64,000 bases of DNA from Pseudomonas sp. dw_358 (GTDB lineage: Bacteria > Pseudomonadota > Gammaproteobacteria > Pseudomonadales > Pseudomonadaceae). Below are positions 42,514-50,017 of this stretch, piece by piece; the first letter of the stretch is position 1; every line of letters starts with the position of its first letter. Where the stretch lies: assembly GCF_018449655.1 (NCBI RefSeq), contig NZ_JAAVUX010000009.1, forward strand, positions 149,371 to 213,370, given 5' to 3'. Below the pieces are notes generated by a model. It was given only the letters and a program-made list of their open reading frames with translations, was not told the origin of the DNA and did not search any database. The position numbers and the translations under genes were made by a program.

Positions 42514-43388
42514 CAGATCCCTCGATCCTGTTTCGCGAGGCTCTCCAGGCCGCCTATGGGCCGCTGGACTGGCTGCCCGTGGCTGATGGCGACATTCACC
42601 GCTTCCACGTCCCTGGCGACAAGTCCGGCACGCTGAATGGCTGGTACACCCTGTACGCGGACGGCATTGCATCCGGCGCCTTTGGTAGCTGGAAGGCTGG
42701 TGGTACCAACACTTGGTGTAGCCGTGAGCCGGCCGACTATCGCGAGGCCGAGCAGGTGCGCCAGCACATCGAGCAGGCCAGGCGCCAGCGGGAAGCCGAG
42801 CAGCAGCGACGCCAGCACAAGGCGGCGACTCTTGCCCAACGGTGGTGGAAGGCCGCCCGTCGCGCAGATCCCGCCCACGCCTATCTGGTGGCCAAGGGTG
42901 TTCGCTCCCACAGTCTGCGCCAGCACGGTGACGAACTTCTGGTGCCGCTGTATGCCGGGGGCGTACTGGTCAACCTGCAACGGATCGCCCAGGACGGCGG
43001 AAAGCGGTTCCTGTTCGGGGGGCGCATCAAGGGCGCCTATTCCCCGCTGGGCCACATCACAGCCGGCAAGCCGCTGTGCGTCTGCGAGGGCTGGGCCACG
43101 GGCGCCACGCTCCACGAAAGCGGCTACACCGTCGCCTGCGCCATGAACGCCGGCAACCTCAAGCCGGTGGCGCTGGCGCTCCACGGTGGCCACCCCACCA
43201 CTGGAATCATCATCGCGGGCGATGACGACCGCCAGACCGATGGCAACCCGGGCCGGACCGCCGCGAATGCTGCCGCTGTCGCAGTGGGCGGCCTGGTCAC
43301 GTTCCCCGAATGGCCACCCGGCGCCCCAGAATCGCTTTCCGACTTTAACGACCTCGCCACCTGGAGCCGCGACCATGCGCACGCCTGA
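42510..43388 (+). CDS. Toprim-domain primase-like protein
   Basis: 292 residues. After an N-terminal region with a GWYTLYADGIASGAFGSWK strand pattern and a charged helix rich in Gln/Arg (about 90-110), a Toprim domain shows the catalytic Glu in LCVCEGWATGATLHESGYTV and acidic cluster IIIAGDDDRQTDGNPGRTAA. No zinc-finger Cys set is seen at the N-terminus. With the DUF927 protein it forms the element's primase-helicase pair, normally one fused protein in P4 alpha. Its end overlaps the helicase start by 14 nt. Confidence 0.85.
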   Translation: MTDPSILFREALQAAYGPLDWLPVADGDIHRFHVPGDKSGTLNGWYTLYADGIASGAFGSWKAGGTNTWCSREPADYREAEQVRQHIEQARRQREAEQQRRQHKAATLAQRWWKAARRADPAHAYLVAKGVRSHSLRQHGDELLVPLYAGGVLVNLQRIAQDGGKRFLFGGRIKGAYSPLGHITAGKPLCVCEGWATGATLHESGYTVACAMNAGNLKPVALALHGGHPTTGIIIAGDDDRQTDGNPGRTAANAAAVAVGGLVTFPEWPPGAPESLSDFNDLATWSRDHAHA

Positions 43389-45171
43389 CAACAACGTCAT
43401 CAATCTGCGCCCCGAAGCCCCCATGGTCGAGCCTGAGCGTCCTTGCTGGGGTGTGTACGAAACCTGGGTGACCAATGAGAAAGGCCGCCGGCTGCGCCCG
43501 GGCGTGTACTGGCATGGATTTAAGCGCAGCGCCGCCGACGATGACAGCGACGACGACAAATCCGACCGCCCGATCACTGATGAGTGGATCGCCACCCCTG
43601 TGACCGTGGCCGCACGCACCACCAACAGCGACGACGGCAGCGAGGGGCGTTTCCTGCGCCTGATCACCGAGGGCGGCATCAAGGAATGGATCATCCCCAT
43701 GGAGGTGTTCGGCGGTAGTGGCGAGGACGCCAGGCGCACGCTGTTCGGGATGGGCGTCATCATCGCGCTCAAGAAGCGCGGCCAGTTCATGGAGTACCTC
43801 CTGGAGCAGCACCCCGCCGAGGTGTTCGCCACCACCTGCCGCCCGGGCTGGCACGAATCGGGCGCCTTTGTGCTCCCCGGGCGCACGCTGGGCAGTGACA
43901 AGGTGCGGTATCAGGCCAGCGCCAAGGGGCAGAACCTATTCCGCGTGCGCGGGAGCCTGGAGGGATGGCGGGCCGAAGTAGCGGCCAAGTGCCAGGGTAA
44001 CCCTGTGCTGACCCTGGCTATCGGTTGCGCCCTCGCCGGCCCGCTGCTGAGCCTGGTGGGCGTGCTGGGCGGTGGTGTTCACCTGGTGGGCGACAGCTCA
44101 AGCGGCAAGTCGCTGGCGCAGTTGATCGGATCGTCCGTGTGGGGCGACCCCGGCATCTTCGCGGCGAGCTGGGATATGACCAAGGGCGGCCTGGAGATCG
44201 AAGCATCGAGCCGCAATGACACCATGCTGCCGTTGGACGAGATCAAGCGGGCCGACCCCAAGCGCGTTCAAGAGATGGCCTATTCCCTCGCTAACGGCCA
44301 GGGCAAGGGCACCATGACCCGCGACCGGGAGGCACGGGGCAAACTGAGCTGGCGCCTGCTGGCGCTCTCCAGCGGCGAGCGCTCGCTCTCCGAACACGCG
44401 GCCATCAGTGGCAACGCCGCCCACTCTGGCGCTGAGCTGCGCATGGTGGACGTAAACGCCGGCACACGCACACACCGAGCCTTTGACGAGTTGCATGGCA
44501 TGGAGGGGGCCGACTTCCACCGCCAGCTCACCGTCGCGGTGGGCGCGCACCACGGGCACATCGGCCCAGCGTTCGTGGAAAAGCTGCTGGCGGACCATGA
44601 CCGCCCCGGCCTGCTGGAAGACTTCGCCGGCATCCGTGCCCAGTTCACCGAGGACAACGCCCAGGCCGGGCGCGTGGCGGATCGGTTCGCTGTGATCGCC
44701 CTGGCCGGCGAGATGGCCATTGCCTATGGTCTGCTGCCGTGGGAGCCGGGCACCGCCCTGGCCGACTGCCAGCTCCTGTATGGCGAGTGGCTCAGCCGTG
44801 TGGGCAGCGGCAATGCCGAGGATCGCCAGATCCTGTCGGGGATTCTGGACTTCATCGACAAGCACGGCAGCAGCCGATTTTCGGACGTGAATGACCAGAC
44901 GCCCGACACCAAGGTATTCAACCGGGCCGGGTACTGGAAGCTGTCTGGGGGCAAGCAGTTGTACCTGTTCAACAAGTCAGCGCTGATCGAGGCGGCGCAC
45001 GGGTATGGCCTGAGCCGCATCATCAAGGCGCTGGAGGGCGCGGGCGCCATTGCCGAGCGCGGTGCTGATCGAAAACGACATGCCAAGAAGTACCGCGTCC
45101 CTGGTGGCGGCTCCCCATGGCTGTATGTGATCGACGCTGACGCCGTGGACGGTGAAGGCGGTGCGGTATGA
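43375..45171 (+). CDS. DUF927-family replicative helicase
   Basis: 598 residues. After a variable N-terminal 140, the DUF927 domain shows CRPGWHESGAFVLPGRTLGS, ALAGPLLSLVGVLGGGVHLV, Walker A GDSSSGKSLAQ, the acidic LPLDEIKRADPKRVQEM (Walker B) and SGERSLSEHAAISG. A C-terminal winged-helix-like part (IIKALEGAGAIAERGADRK) may bind DNA. It should unwind the element's replication origin, which probably is the iteron array directly downstream. The ATG at 43375 is preferred; the frame stays open upstream inside the Toprim gene. Confidence 0.9.
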   Translation: MRTPDNNVINLRPEAPMVEPERPCWGVYETWVTNEKGRRLRPGVYWHGFKRSAADDDSDDDKSDRPITDEWIATPVTVAARTTNSDDGSEGRFLRLITEGGIKEWIIPMEVFGGSGEDARRTLFGMGVIIALKKRGQFMEYLLEQHPAEVFATTCRPGWHESGAFVLPGRTLGSDKVRYQASAKGQNLFRVRGSLEGWRAEVAAKCQGNPVLTLAIGCALAGPLLSLVGVLGGGVHLVGDSSSGKSLAQLIGSSVWGDPGIFAASWDMTKGGLEIEASSRNDTMLPLDEIKRADPKRVQEMAYSLANGQGKGTMTRDREARGKLSWRLLALSSGERSLSEHAAISGNAAHSGAELRMVDVNAGTRTHRAFDELHGMEGADFHRQLTVAVGAHHGHIGPAFVEKLLADHDRPGLLEDFAGIRAQFTEDNAQAGRVADRFAVIALAGEMAIAYGLLPWEPGTALADCQLLYGEWLSRVGSGNAEDRQILSGILDFIDKHGSSRFSDVNDQTPDTKVFNRAGYWKLSGGKQLYLFNKSALIEAAHGYGLSRIIKALEGAGAIAERGADRKRHAKKYRVPGGGSPWLYVIDADAVDGEGGAV

Positions 45172-45527
45172 CCCCCACAACTCCAAAAAGTGATTGCCCA
45201 TATCCACAGGAACCTAGAATCGGTGGGAACAGTGGGAACAGTGGGAACAACCAGGCGGGCCGGGGCTTTCAGGCGTTCCCACCTAATAAAAAGAGTGGGA
45301 ACAAGTGGGAACACACAATCGCTTTCCAATATAAGTGGGCGGCACGTCTGCCTGTTTCAGTTATCACTGTTCCCACAAAATCCGGTGTGGGAACAGAATG
45401 GGAACAGAAAAACGCCTCTGGGAGCCCCGGTTTATATGGGTTGTTCCCACTGTTCCCACTGTTCCCACCGTTTTTGAATTCACAGGAACATTTGGTAGGT
45501 AGCTTTCAGAGCGTGGTGGCGCCATGA
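45168..45527 (+). CDS. Iteron-spanning ORF, possibly translated
   Basis: A 119-codon frame linked by ATGA overlaps to the helicase before it and the gene after it, as if translated. Its composition is dictated by the repeats it covers (GGNSGNSGNN near the start, LFPLFPLFPPF near the end), and it has no other recognisable content. It may be translated mainly to keep the chain coupled, or the overlaps may be coincidental. Confidence 0.35.
   Translation: MTPTTPKSDCPYPQEPRIGGNSGNSGNNQAGRGFQAFPPNKKSGNKWEHTIAFQYKWAARLPVSVITVPTKSGVGTEWEQKNASGSPGLYGLFPLFPLFPPFLNSQEHLVGSFQSVVAP
45223..45468. repeat. GTGGGAACA iteron array, candidate replication origin
   Basis: Direct copies of GTGGGAACA start at 45223, 45232, 45241, 45295, 45305 and 45387, with a variant at 45398. 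Inverted copies (TGTTCCCAC) start at 45368, 45442, 45451 and 45460, and a shorter one at 45275. Three abutting direct copies at the left end face three abutting inverted copies at the right end, with AT-richer DNA between. Position right after the primase/helicase genes suggests the origin. Confidence 0.8.
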
Positions 45528-45826
45528 GCCTGCTCTCGGATCTGCTCAATCACATGCCGCCGACCGTCGCCAACTCTGAAATCCCGGGCCGCACAGAGCG
45601 CGCCCCCGACCACCCACGGCTGGGGTTGGTCAAGCGCCCCGCCGCCAAGCCGGCCACCTATACCAACGCCGCCAGCGCCACGCCGGAGTGGCGTCAGGCT
45701 CGGGACCAATACATCAACCACGTCATGGCGTGCCCGGGCTGCCACGCGCCCACCGCTCGCCACTGCGCGGCTGGCGCTGGCCTGCGCACCACCTACGACA
45801 ACACCCCCATGGAGAATCGGCCATGA
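45524..45826 (+). CDS. 100-residue protein with a Cys/His cluster
   Basis: Begins MSLLSDLLNHMPPTVANSEI; the C-terminal part has CPGCHAPTARHC, four potential metal ligands resembling the short zinc knuckles in phage DNA-binding proteins. The N-terminal half is Pro/Ala-rich and probably disordered. Overlaps at both ends by ATGA. Confidence 0.6.
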   Translation: MSLLSDLLNHMPPTVANSEIPGRTERAPDHPRLGLVKRPAAKPATYTNAASATPEWRQARDQYINHVMACPGCHAPTARHCAAGAGLRTTYDNTPMENRP

Positions 45827-46431
45827 CGCCTACCGTGACCACGCGCCTGTGCAACATCGCAATGAAGCCCGGCGTAAGCGCCAGCACGAACCTCATCACC
45901 ACTCGCCGCATCCTGCGCAGAGTCGTGGAGCAACTCGACTCGATCAACGCCGAGCGCCGCGCCCTACGCCGCCAGGCGGCCAAGCTCAAAGCGTTTCTGC
46001 CGTTCACCCAGCAGACCATCGAAAGCCTGGAACAGCAGGCGCAGGAGCACCGCGAGGACGCCCGCAGCGGGGCAAGAACAGTGCTGGCCGGGTTCGGGCA
46101 GTCCGTGATGTTCGACCGTGACGGCTTGGCCGCCGCCCTGGGGTTCGACCGTATGTGCGACCTGATGAGCGTGAACCCGGTACACCGCCAGCAAGCGCAC
46201 GAAGACGGGGATACATCCCTTCGCGGGCTTGCCTACATCTCCCGGCTGGAGGACAGCGCCGCCGGCTACGGCGATGACTGGGGCGCCGGCGGCCCGCTAT
46301 TTCGCGCCTGCCATGCCGCGATGATTCAGTTCATCAAGGAATGCCCCGAGGACCAGTTGCCAGATCCATTCGCGCCTGGAGAGGTGCTCGGGCCGAAGCC
46401 GCCACCAGTTCTACGGATCGTGACCCAGTAA
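45823..46431 (+). CDS. 202-residue hypothetical protein with coiled coil
   Basis: The N-terminal third is a long charged helix (LITTRRILRRVVEQLDSINA, ERRALRRQAAKLKAFLPFTQ, QTIESLEQQAQEHREDA) typical of a coiled coil. The rest (FDRDGLAAALGFDRMCDLMS ... ARSRA-like charged segments, GPKPPPVLRIVTQ) has no recognised domain. It is the last gene of the overlapping chain; a 9-bp inverted repeat follows. Confidence 0.6.
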   Translation: MTPTVTTRLCNIAMKPGVSASTNLITTRRILRRVVEQLDSINAERRALRRQAAKLKAFLPFTQQTIESLEQQAQEHREDARSGARTVLAGFGQSVMFDRDGLAAALGFDRMCDLMSVNPVHRQQAHEDGDTSLRGLAYISRLEDSAAGYGDDWGAGGPLFRACHAAMIQFIKECPEDQLPDPFAPGEVLGPKPPPVLRIVTQ

Positions 46432-46440
46432 CTGCCAGCC

Positions 46441-46478
46441 CCGCGCCACATTTCGGCAGCCCGCAAATCGTGGCGCGG
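46441..46478 (+). terminator. Inverted repeat after the replication operon
   Basis: Perfect 9-bp arms CCGCGCCAC and GTGGCGCGG with a 20-nt loop, 10 bases past the stop of the last chain gene. There is no U-run, so it may be an mRNA-stabilising structure or protein site. Confidence 0.4.
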
Positions 46479-46518
46479 CCCGGGCATCCGTTAACCCTCA
46501 CAGCAAACGGGAAAAACC

Positions 46519-47460
46519 ATGACAGCGCTCTATGGCCGCTACTACGAATTGACGCTCTACTCAGCGACGGGTAGCCAAACCCTGTCGATCAAGGCACCCG
46601 TGCAAATCCAATTCAGGGTGACTTATTACGCGGGCAGCGGTGCCATCAAGGGCACCGCCGAAATCACGATCTATGGGCTGAACCTCGCCTCTATGGACCA
46701 GATCATCAATAAATACGACCGCATCAAGCTGGTGGCGGGCTATGTCGGGGGCTCCGAAGCCATCTTCGACGGAGCAATCTTCACACCGAGCAAGGGGAAG
46801 GCTGGCATGGAGCAGTACCTAGCGCTGTATTGCACCATCATGGGCAAAGACGAGAGCCAAGCCACGATCAACAACACTTGGGGCAACGGCACGCGGGTGT
46901 GCGACATCGTGAAAGAGATCGCTTCCAACCTTGGCGTCCCTGTCACGTTTCTGCCGGCCATCGATGCCCCAGATAGCACATTCTGGTCAGACCTGGGCCG
47001 TGTGCGCACGCTTTCGCTTTCGACCAAGGCATACACCGCGCTAGATGACCTGGGCCGCTCCTACGGGTTCGTTGTGTATCGCCTGCTGGACAAAGTGCTA
47101 ATCCTGCCCCGCACGGCGGTGGGCAGCGGCACGTCTCATGTGATTTCCGCTGATACTGGCATGGAAGGATCACCGCTATTCAGCGCCGGCCCCACGGTGA
47201 ATGTCGTAACCCGGCTGAATCCCAAGATCATGCCTGGTGATGAGATCTTGGTAAAAACCCGTTACAGCCTGGTGGTACCCGACATTTCGTCCAACTTCAA
47301 TGATCAGACCCGGTTCACCCAGGCCAAATCGGGCAGGTATTTCGCCAGCTCGATCATCCACTATGGCGACTTCTACTCCGACACCTGGTCAACCTCGATC
47401 CAAGGTTACGCACTGGGCGTCGATCACGATCCGATCACTACTGGGGATTACCTCTACTGA
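46519..47460 (+). CDS. Phage baseplate-hub-like protein (lone structural-type gene)
   Basis: 313 residues with the look of phage tail hub/late-control-D proteins: an N-terminal strand (YELTLYSATGSQTLSIKAPV, QIQFRVTYYAGSGAIKGTAE, ITIYGLNLASMDQII), a middle helical part (GTRVCDIVKEIASNLGVPVT, FLPAIDAPDSTFWSDLGRVR), then strands with KTRYSLVVPDISSNFNDQTR. No other tail, baseplate or capsid gene is in the element. It may interfere with or be assembled into helper-phage tails; this is inference. The gene has only a weak ribosome site (GGGAAAAA). Confidence 0.55.
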   Translation: MTALYGRYYELTLYSATGSQTLSIKAPVQIQFRVTYYAGSGAIKGTAEITIYGLNLASMDQIINKYDRIKLVAGYVGGSEAIFDGAIFTPSKGKAGMEQYLALYCTIMGKDESQATINNTWGNGTRVCDIVKEIASNLGVPVTFLPAIDAPDSTFWSDLGRVRTLSLSTKAYTALDDLGRSYGFVVYRLLDKVLILPRTAVGSGTSHVISADTGMEGSPLFSAGPTVNVVTRLNPKIMPGDEILVKTRYSLVVPDISSNFNDQTRFTQAKSGRYFASSIIHYGDFYSDTWSTSIQGYALGVDHDPITTGDYLY

Positions 47461-47556
47461 CGGACCAGATGCGGGCCGATGCGAGACAGACCAAAACGTC
47501 CCACTGAGACTGTATCGTCTGTCCCGCCGAGGGAGCACCGCACCCCGGGAGTCGAT

Positions 47557-47847
47557 ATGGCAGGTAACCATCAAGACCATCTGCGCAAGCTATGGCGTCA
47601 ACACCACGAGGCCTACGAAGCCATGAGCAAGAAATGGGCGGAACGGAGCTACCAACACCCTCCGCCAGCCTTCCCATCCCTACCTGACGAATTGCACGGC
47701 TTAACCTGTGGCGCGAAGACCCGGGCGGGAGAGCCATGCAAGCGACGTGACCTGTACATCTCCGGGCGGTGCAAATTGCATGGAGGGCTGTCTACCGGGC
47801 CGAAAGGGGACGGCCAAAGCCCGGAGGCGGTCTCCCTGAAAACCTAA
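47557..47847 (+). CDS. HGGxSTG-motif protein
   Basis: 96 residues: a helical N-terminus (MAGNHQDHLRKLWRQHHEAY) and the C-terminal motif LTCGAKTRAGEPCKRRDLYI .. SGRCKLHGGLSTGPKGDGQS. This three-Cys plus His pattern defines the HGGxSTG family found on phages and mobile elements; it probably binds metal, and its role is unknown. The ATG at 47557 has GGGAG upstream. The frame also runs back to 47479 without motif. Confidence 0.75.
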   Translation: MAGNHQDHLRKLWRQHHEAYEAMSKKWAERSYQHPPPAFPSLPDELHGLTCGAKTRAGEPCKRRDLYISGRCKLHGGLSTGPKGDGQSPEAVSLKT

Positions 47848-47949
47848 CCCCATGAGAGGTTGATAAAACCTTACATTGGCGCTGCTTCCGGGCGGCCATG
47901 CCCGTGGGCTCCCAGGGCCTGTGGGGGCAGTGCCTGTAATCTGTGCCCT

Positions 47950-48390
47950 GGTATCCACGCTGGTATCCACGGTTTCACGGGGTGCGATGACTGGTTACCA
48001 CGCGCTGGTTACCACTGTGGTTAACACGGTTTCGCGCAGCACCTGGCGCAGAGCTGGCGCCAGCAATAGGCGTTACAAGTCGGCCTGTAACAGGGGCTGT
48101 AACAGCGAAATCCGATATTTTCGCGCAGTGTTTCACGCAGTGATTTCACGCATTGGAAGTGCGCGGAACCCGCCAAGTGCGCAGTCAGGTACGCACGAAA
48201 AGTACGCGCGGGGCTCGCGGGCAAGACAGGTTCGCACTAGGGGTTCGCACGTCTGGTTCGCACGTAGAAGCGCGAACCTTGATCGCAGTGACCAGCCAAG
48301 TGACCACCTGTGGTGACCGGCACGCATGGTTTCCAAACGTAGGTTTCCACCATGGTTGCCACGGTTTGGCAGTGTTTTTCACTGGAAACC
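47950..48390 (+). repeat. Drifting tandem array of short words, period about 12-14 bp
   Basis: A non-coding tract built from successive pairs or triplets of near-identical 8-12-bp words that change along the array: GGTATCCAC (47950, 47962), CTGGTTACCAC (47991, 48005) with GTGGTTAACAC (48017), CTGTAACAG (48085, 48097), TTTCGCGCAGTG/TTTCACGCAGTG (48119, 48131), AAGTGCGC (48157, 48175), GGTACGCAC and a variant (48188, 48201), GGTTCGCAC (48229, 48242, 48255), AGTGACCA (48287, 48299) and GGTTTCCA (48328, 48342). Within a group the step is mostly 12-14 bp. All words look like variants of GGTTnnCAC. It is unlike a CRISPR. Confidence 0.8.
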
Positions 48391-48504
48391 TTTTGACGAT
48401 CAAAAGATTTCAATCGACCTCGCCATCTGTGGGCAATCCATTGATGGAAGCTCTGGACTGCTACGCTCATCAGGACAAGAAAAAATGCCAGATGGGAGTT
48501 ACTG

Positions 48505-48954
48505 ATGAATCGATCTGCTTGGGCACTCACTATGATTCTCCTGAGCGCTTGCGCTGCGCAGCCTAGCGTCCACCAGTCCTCGGGCGCACTTCCGCTTGCC
48601 ATTTCCCAGCTCACCTATCAAACAGACCCCGCCACCGGCCAGGTGGATATTAACCTCACGATCAAGAGCGAGTATCGAGAGCCGTTGAAAACGGTTCGGG
48701 TTGAAGTGGCCGCCTACGATGCCAATGGGCAAAAGCTCAGCGCCAGTGATGAAAGCATTGAAGTCCTTGGGCCGATAGTGCGAGGCCAGAGCATTGGCCC
48801 CCTAGACAAGGTGATCGGCATCCAAAATGCAACTGTTGCTTGCATCGAGGTCGTGCGTGTCCAGATCGTCAAACTGGATTACACCTTGGATTCCGTATGG
48901 GGTAAGGAGGCTCAAGGCTTGGTCAGCGGCGGGCATCCGCAGTGTCACAAGTAG
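48505..48954 (+). CDS. Putative lipoprotein
   Basis: 149 residues with a type-II signal peptide: MNRSAWALTMILLSAC, lipobox LLSAC with Cys16. The mature part looks beta-rich (INLTIKSEYREPLKTVRVEV, AAYDANGQKLSASDESIEVL), like small immunoglobulin-like periplasmic lipoproteins. Good ribosome site GGGAG before ATG at 48505. It is in the right, AT-richer part of the element and is likely cargo; surface lipoproteins on satellites and prophages sometimes alter phage adsorption, but that is only a possibility here. Confidence 0.7.
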   Translation: MNRSAWALTMILLSACAAQPSVHQSSGALPLAISQLTYQTDPATGQVDINLTIKSEYREPLKTVRVEVAAYDANGQKLSASDESIEVLGPIVRGQSIGPLDKVIGIQNATVACIEVVRVQIVKLDYTLDSVWGKEAQGLVSGGHPQCHK

Positions 48955-49058
48955 CTTCGCCTCAGGACGACCCCGAGGCTGTGATCAGTTCAAGCGTGTT
49001 GAAAACGCCACACTGTGTTGGAATCTACACGGTGGCGGTCACTCAAACCTCGCCTCGA

Positions 49059-49304
49059 CTACTCCCAATCAGGTAGAGCGTCGAGCGGGTCGAGACAGGA
49101 TCTCCCACGCAATTCGTTTACAGCCGAAAGAACGACAGCCCTGAATACCTCATGACAGTCCCTCTGGTAAACAGCGATGGTCCGTTGTGCCATTGCGGAC
49201 GAAGAACCATCAATCACCAAAAGGGAGATATTGCTACCGGACTGAGTCAGGTCATGCGTAGCGGAAGGAGTCAAGCCAGCTAGGACCTGGGCTAAAGTGG
49301 CCAT
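49059..49304 (-). CDS. Small hypothetical protein, second of a minus-strand pair
   Basis: 81 residues starting MATLAQVLAGLTPSATHDLT, overlapping the DUF1652 gene end by 13 bp. No motif. Weak ribosome site (CGGAA). Support comes mainly from the overlap arrangement. Confidence 0.45.
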   Translation of the reverse strand: MATLAQVLAGLTPSATHDLTQSGSNISLLVIDGSSSAMAQRTIAVYQRDCHEVFRAVVLSAVNELRGRSCLDPLDALPDWE

Positions 49305-49570
49305 GATATTCCGGCGCTAACCGTCATCCATTTCTCACCAGCGATCCGCCTGACGCAGTACCCTCCCTGGGCGTCGCGAACGATCTCGACGAAGGCTCGG
49401 TAACTGGTACGATGAGGAGGCAGGTACTCATCTATCAGAAACTGAGAATTTTTCCTCCCTCTCTCGCTGAGGAAGATGGTGATTACACCCTGCGAATTGA
49501 CCTCACACTTGCAAGTCGTAGGTAAAAAGGTTGCCTCAATCAGATTCTGCATTTCCCGGGCGGAAAGCAT
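49292..49570 (-). CDS. DUF1652-family protein
   Basis: 92 residues from the ATG at 49570, which has GGAG at proper distance. The sequence MLSAREMQNLIEATFLPTTC followed by a KCEVNSQGVITIFLSE strand is the recognisable DUF1652 start, a small Pseudomonas family of unknown function. The upstream frame to 49660 has no support. It reads opposite to the element's main operon. Confidence 0.7.
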   Translation of the reverse strand: MLSAREMQNLIEATFLPTTCKCEVNSQGVITIFLSERGRKNSQFLIDEYLPPHRTSYRAFVEIVRDAQGGYCVRRIAGEKWMTVSAGISWPL

Positions 49571-49762
49571 TAGCGGCTCCACGATCCTGGCCGGGGCGGC
49601 CAAGACTGCGCTATTGCTGCGCAGAGCACTAACCATAGTCCTGTCTGACCTCGGCACCACCGATGGATGCTTAACTTGGTCAACCGAATCGCAATATCGG
49701 AGTGCCGTAAGCTGCTATTTAGGAGCAGTGCACATCCGCATCTCGCCTAATCAGAGCTGCTA

Positions 49763-49981
49763 TCAAATCCCGGCCACCCCTAACAAGCTCAACTCCATGA
49801 CGCCCCGTTTAATGGCAGCAAAGTTTTCATCCAAGGTTTCAAGTGCGCTACGCACGTTCCCGGCCACTTCTTCAGCTCCGCGCTGCTCCACCCACACCGT
49901 GAGCTCCTCGACAGCCGCGCCCAGGGCGAGCTGGTTTTCATTGAGCCTGTTGAGCAGGCCCGCAATCAGAGCATTACTCAT
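49763..49981 (-). CDS. 72-residue hypothetical protein at the right end
   Basis: A helical protein starting MSNALIAGLLNRLNENQLAL with GGGAGAGA upstream, continuing with an acidic coiled-coil-like stretch (AAVEELTVWVEQRGAEEVAG, NVRSALETLDENFAAIKRGV). Not recognised. It is on the minus strand like the DUF1652 pair, 192 bp away, so it may be a separate unit. Confidence 0.6.
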   Translation of the reverse strand: MSNALIAGLLNRLNENQLALGAAVEELTVWVEQRGAEEVAGNVRSALETLDENFAAIKRGVMELSLLGVAGI

Positions 49982-50017
49982 CGTGTCTCTCCCATGGTCG
50001 AGCGGACAGAGTAGCAA

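Noticed and set aside
47876..48316. 146-codon frame through the drifting repeat array
   Set aside because: Its sequence (LVSTLVSTVSR and similar) simply mirrors the DNA words, there is no ribosome site and it starts and ends inside repeats. I treat the tract as non-coding.
47950..48390. CRISPR array
   Set aside because: There is no constant repeat with unique spacers, words differ between groups, spacing is only 12-14 bp and no cas genes are present.
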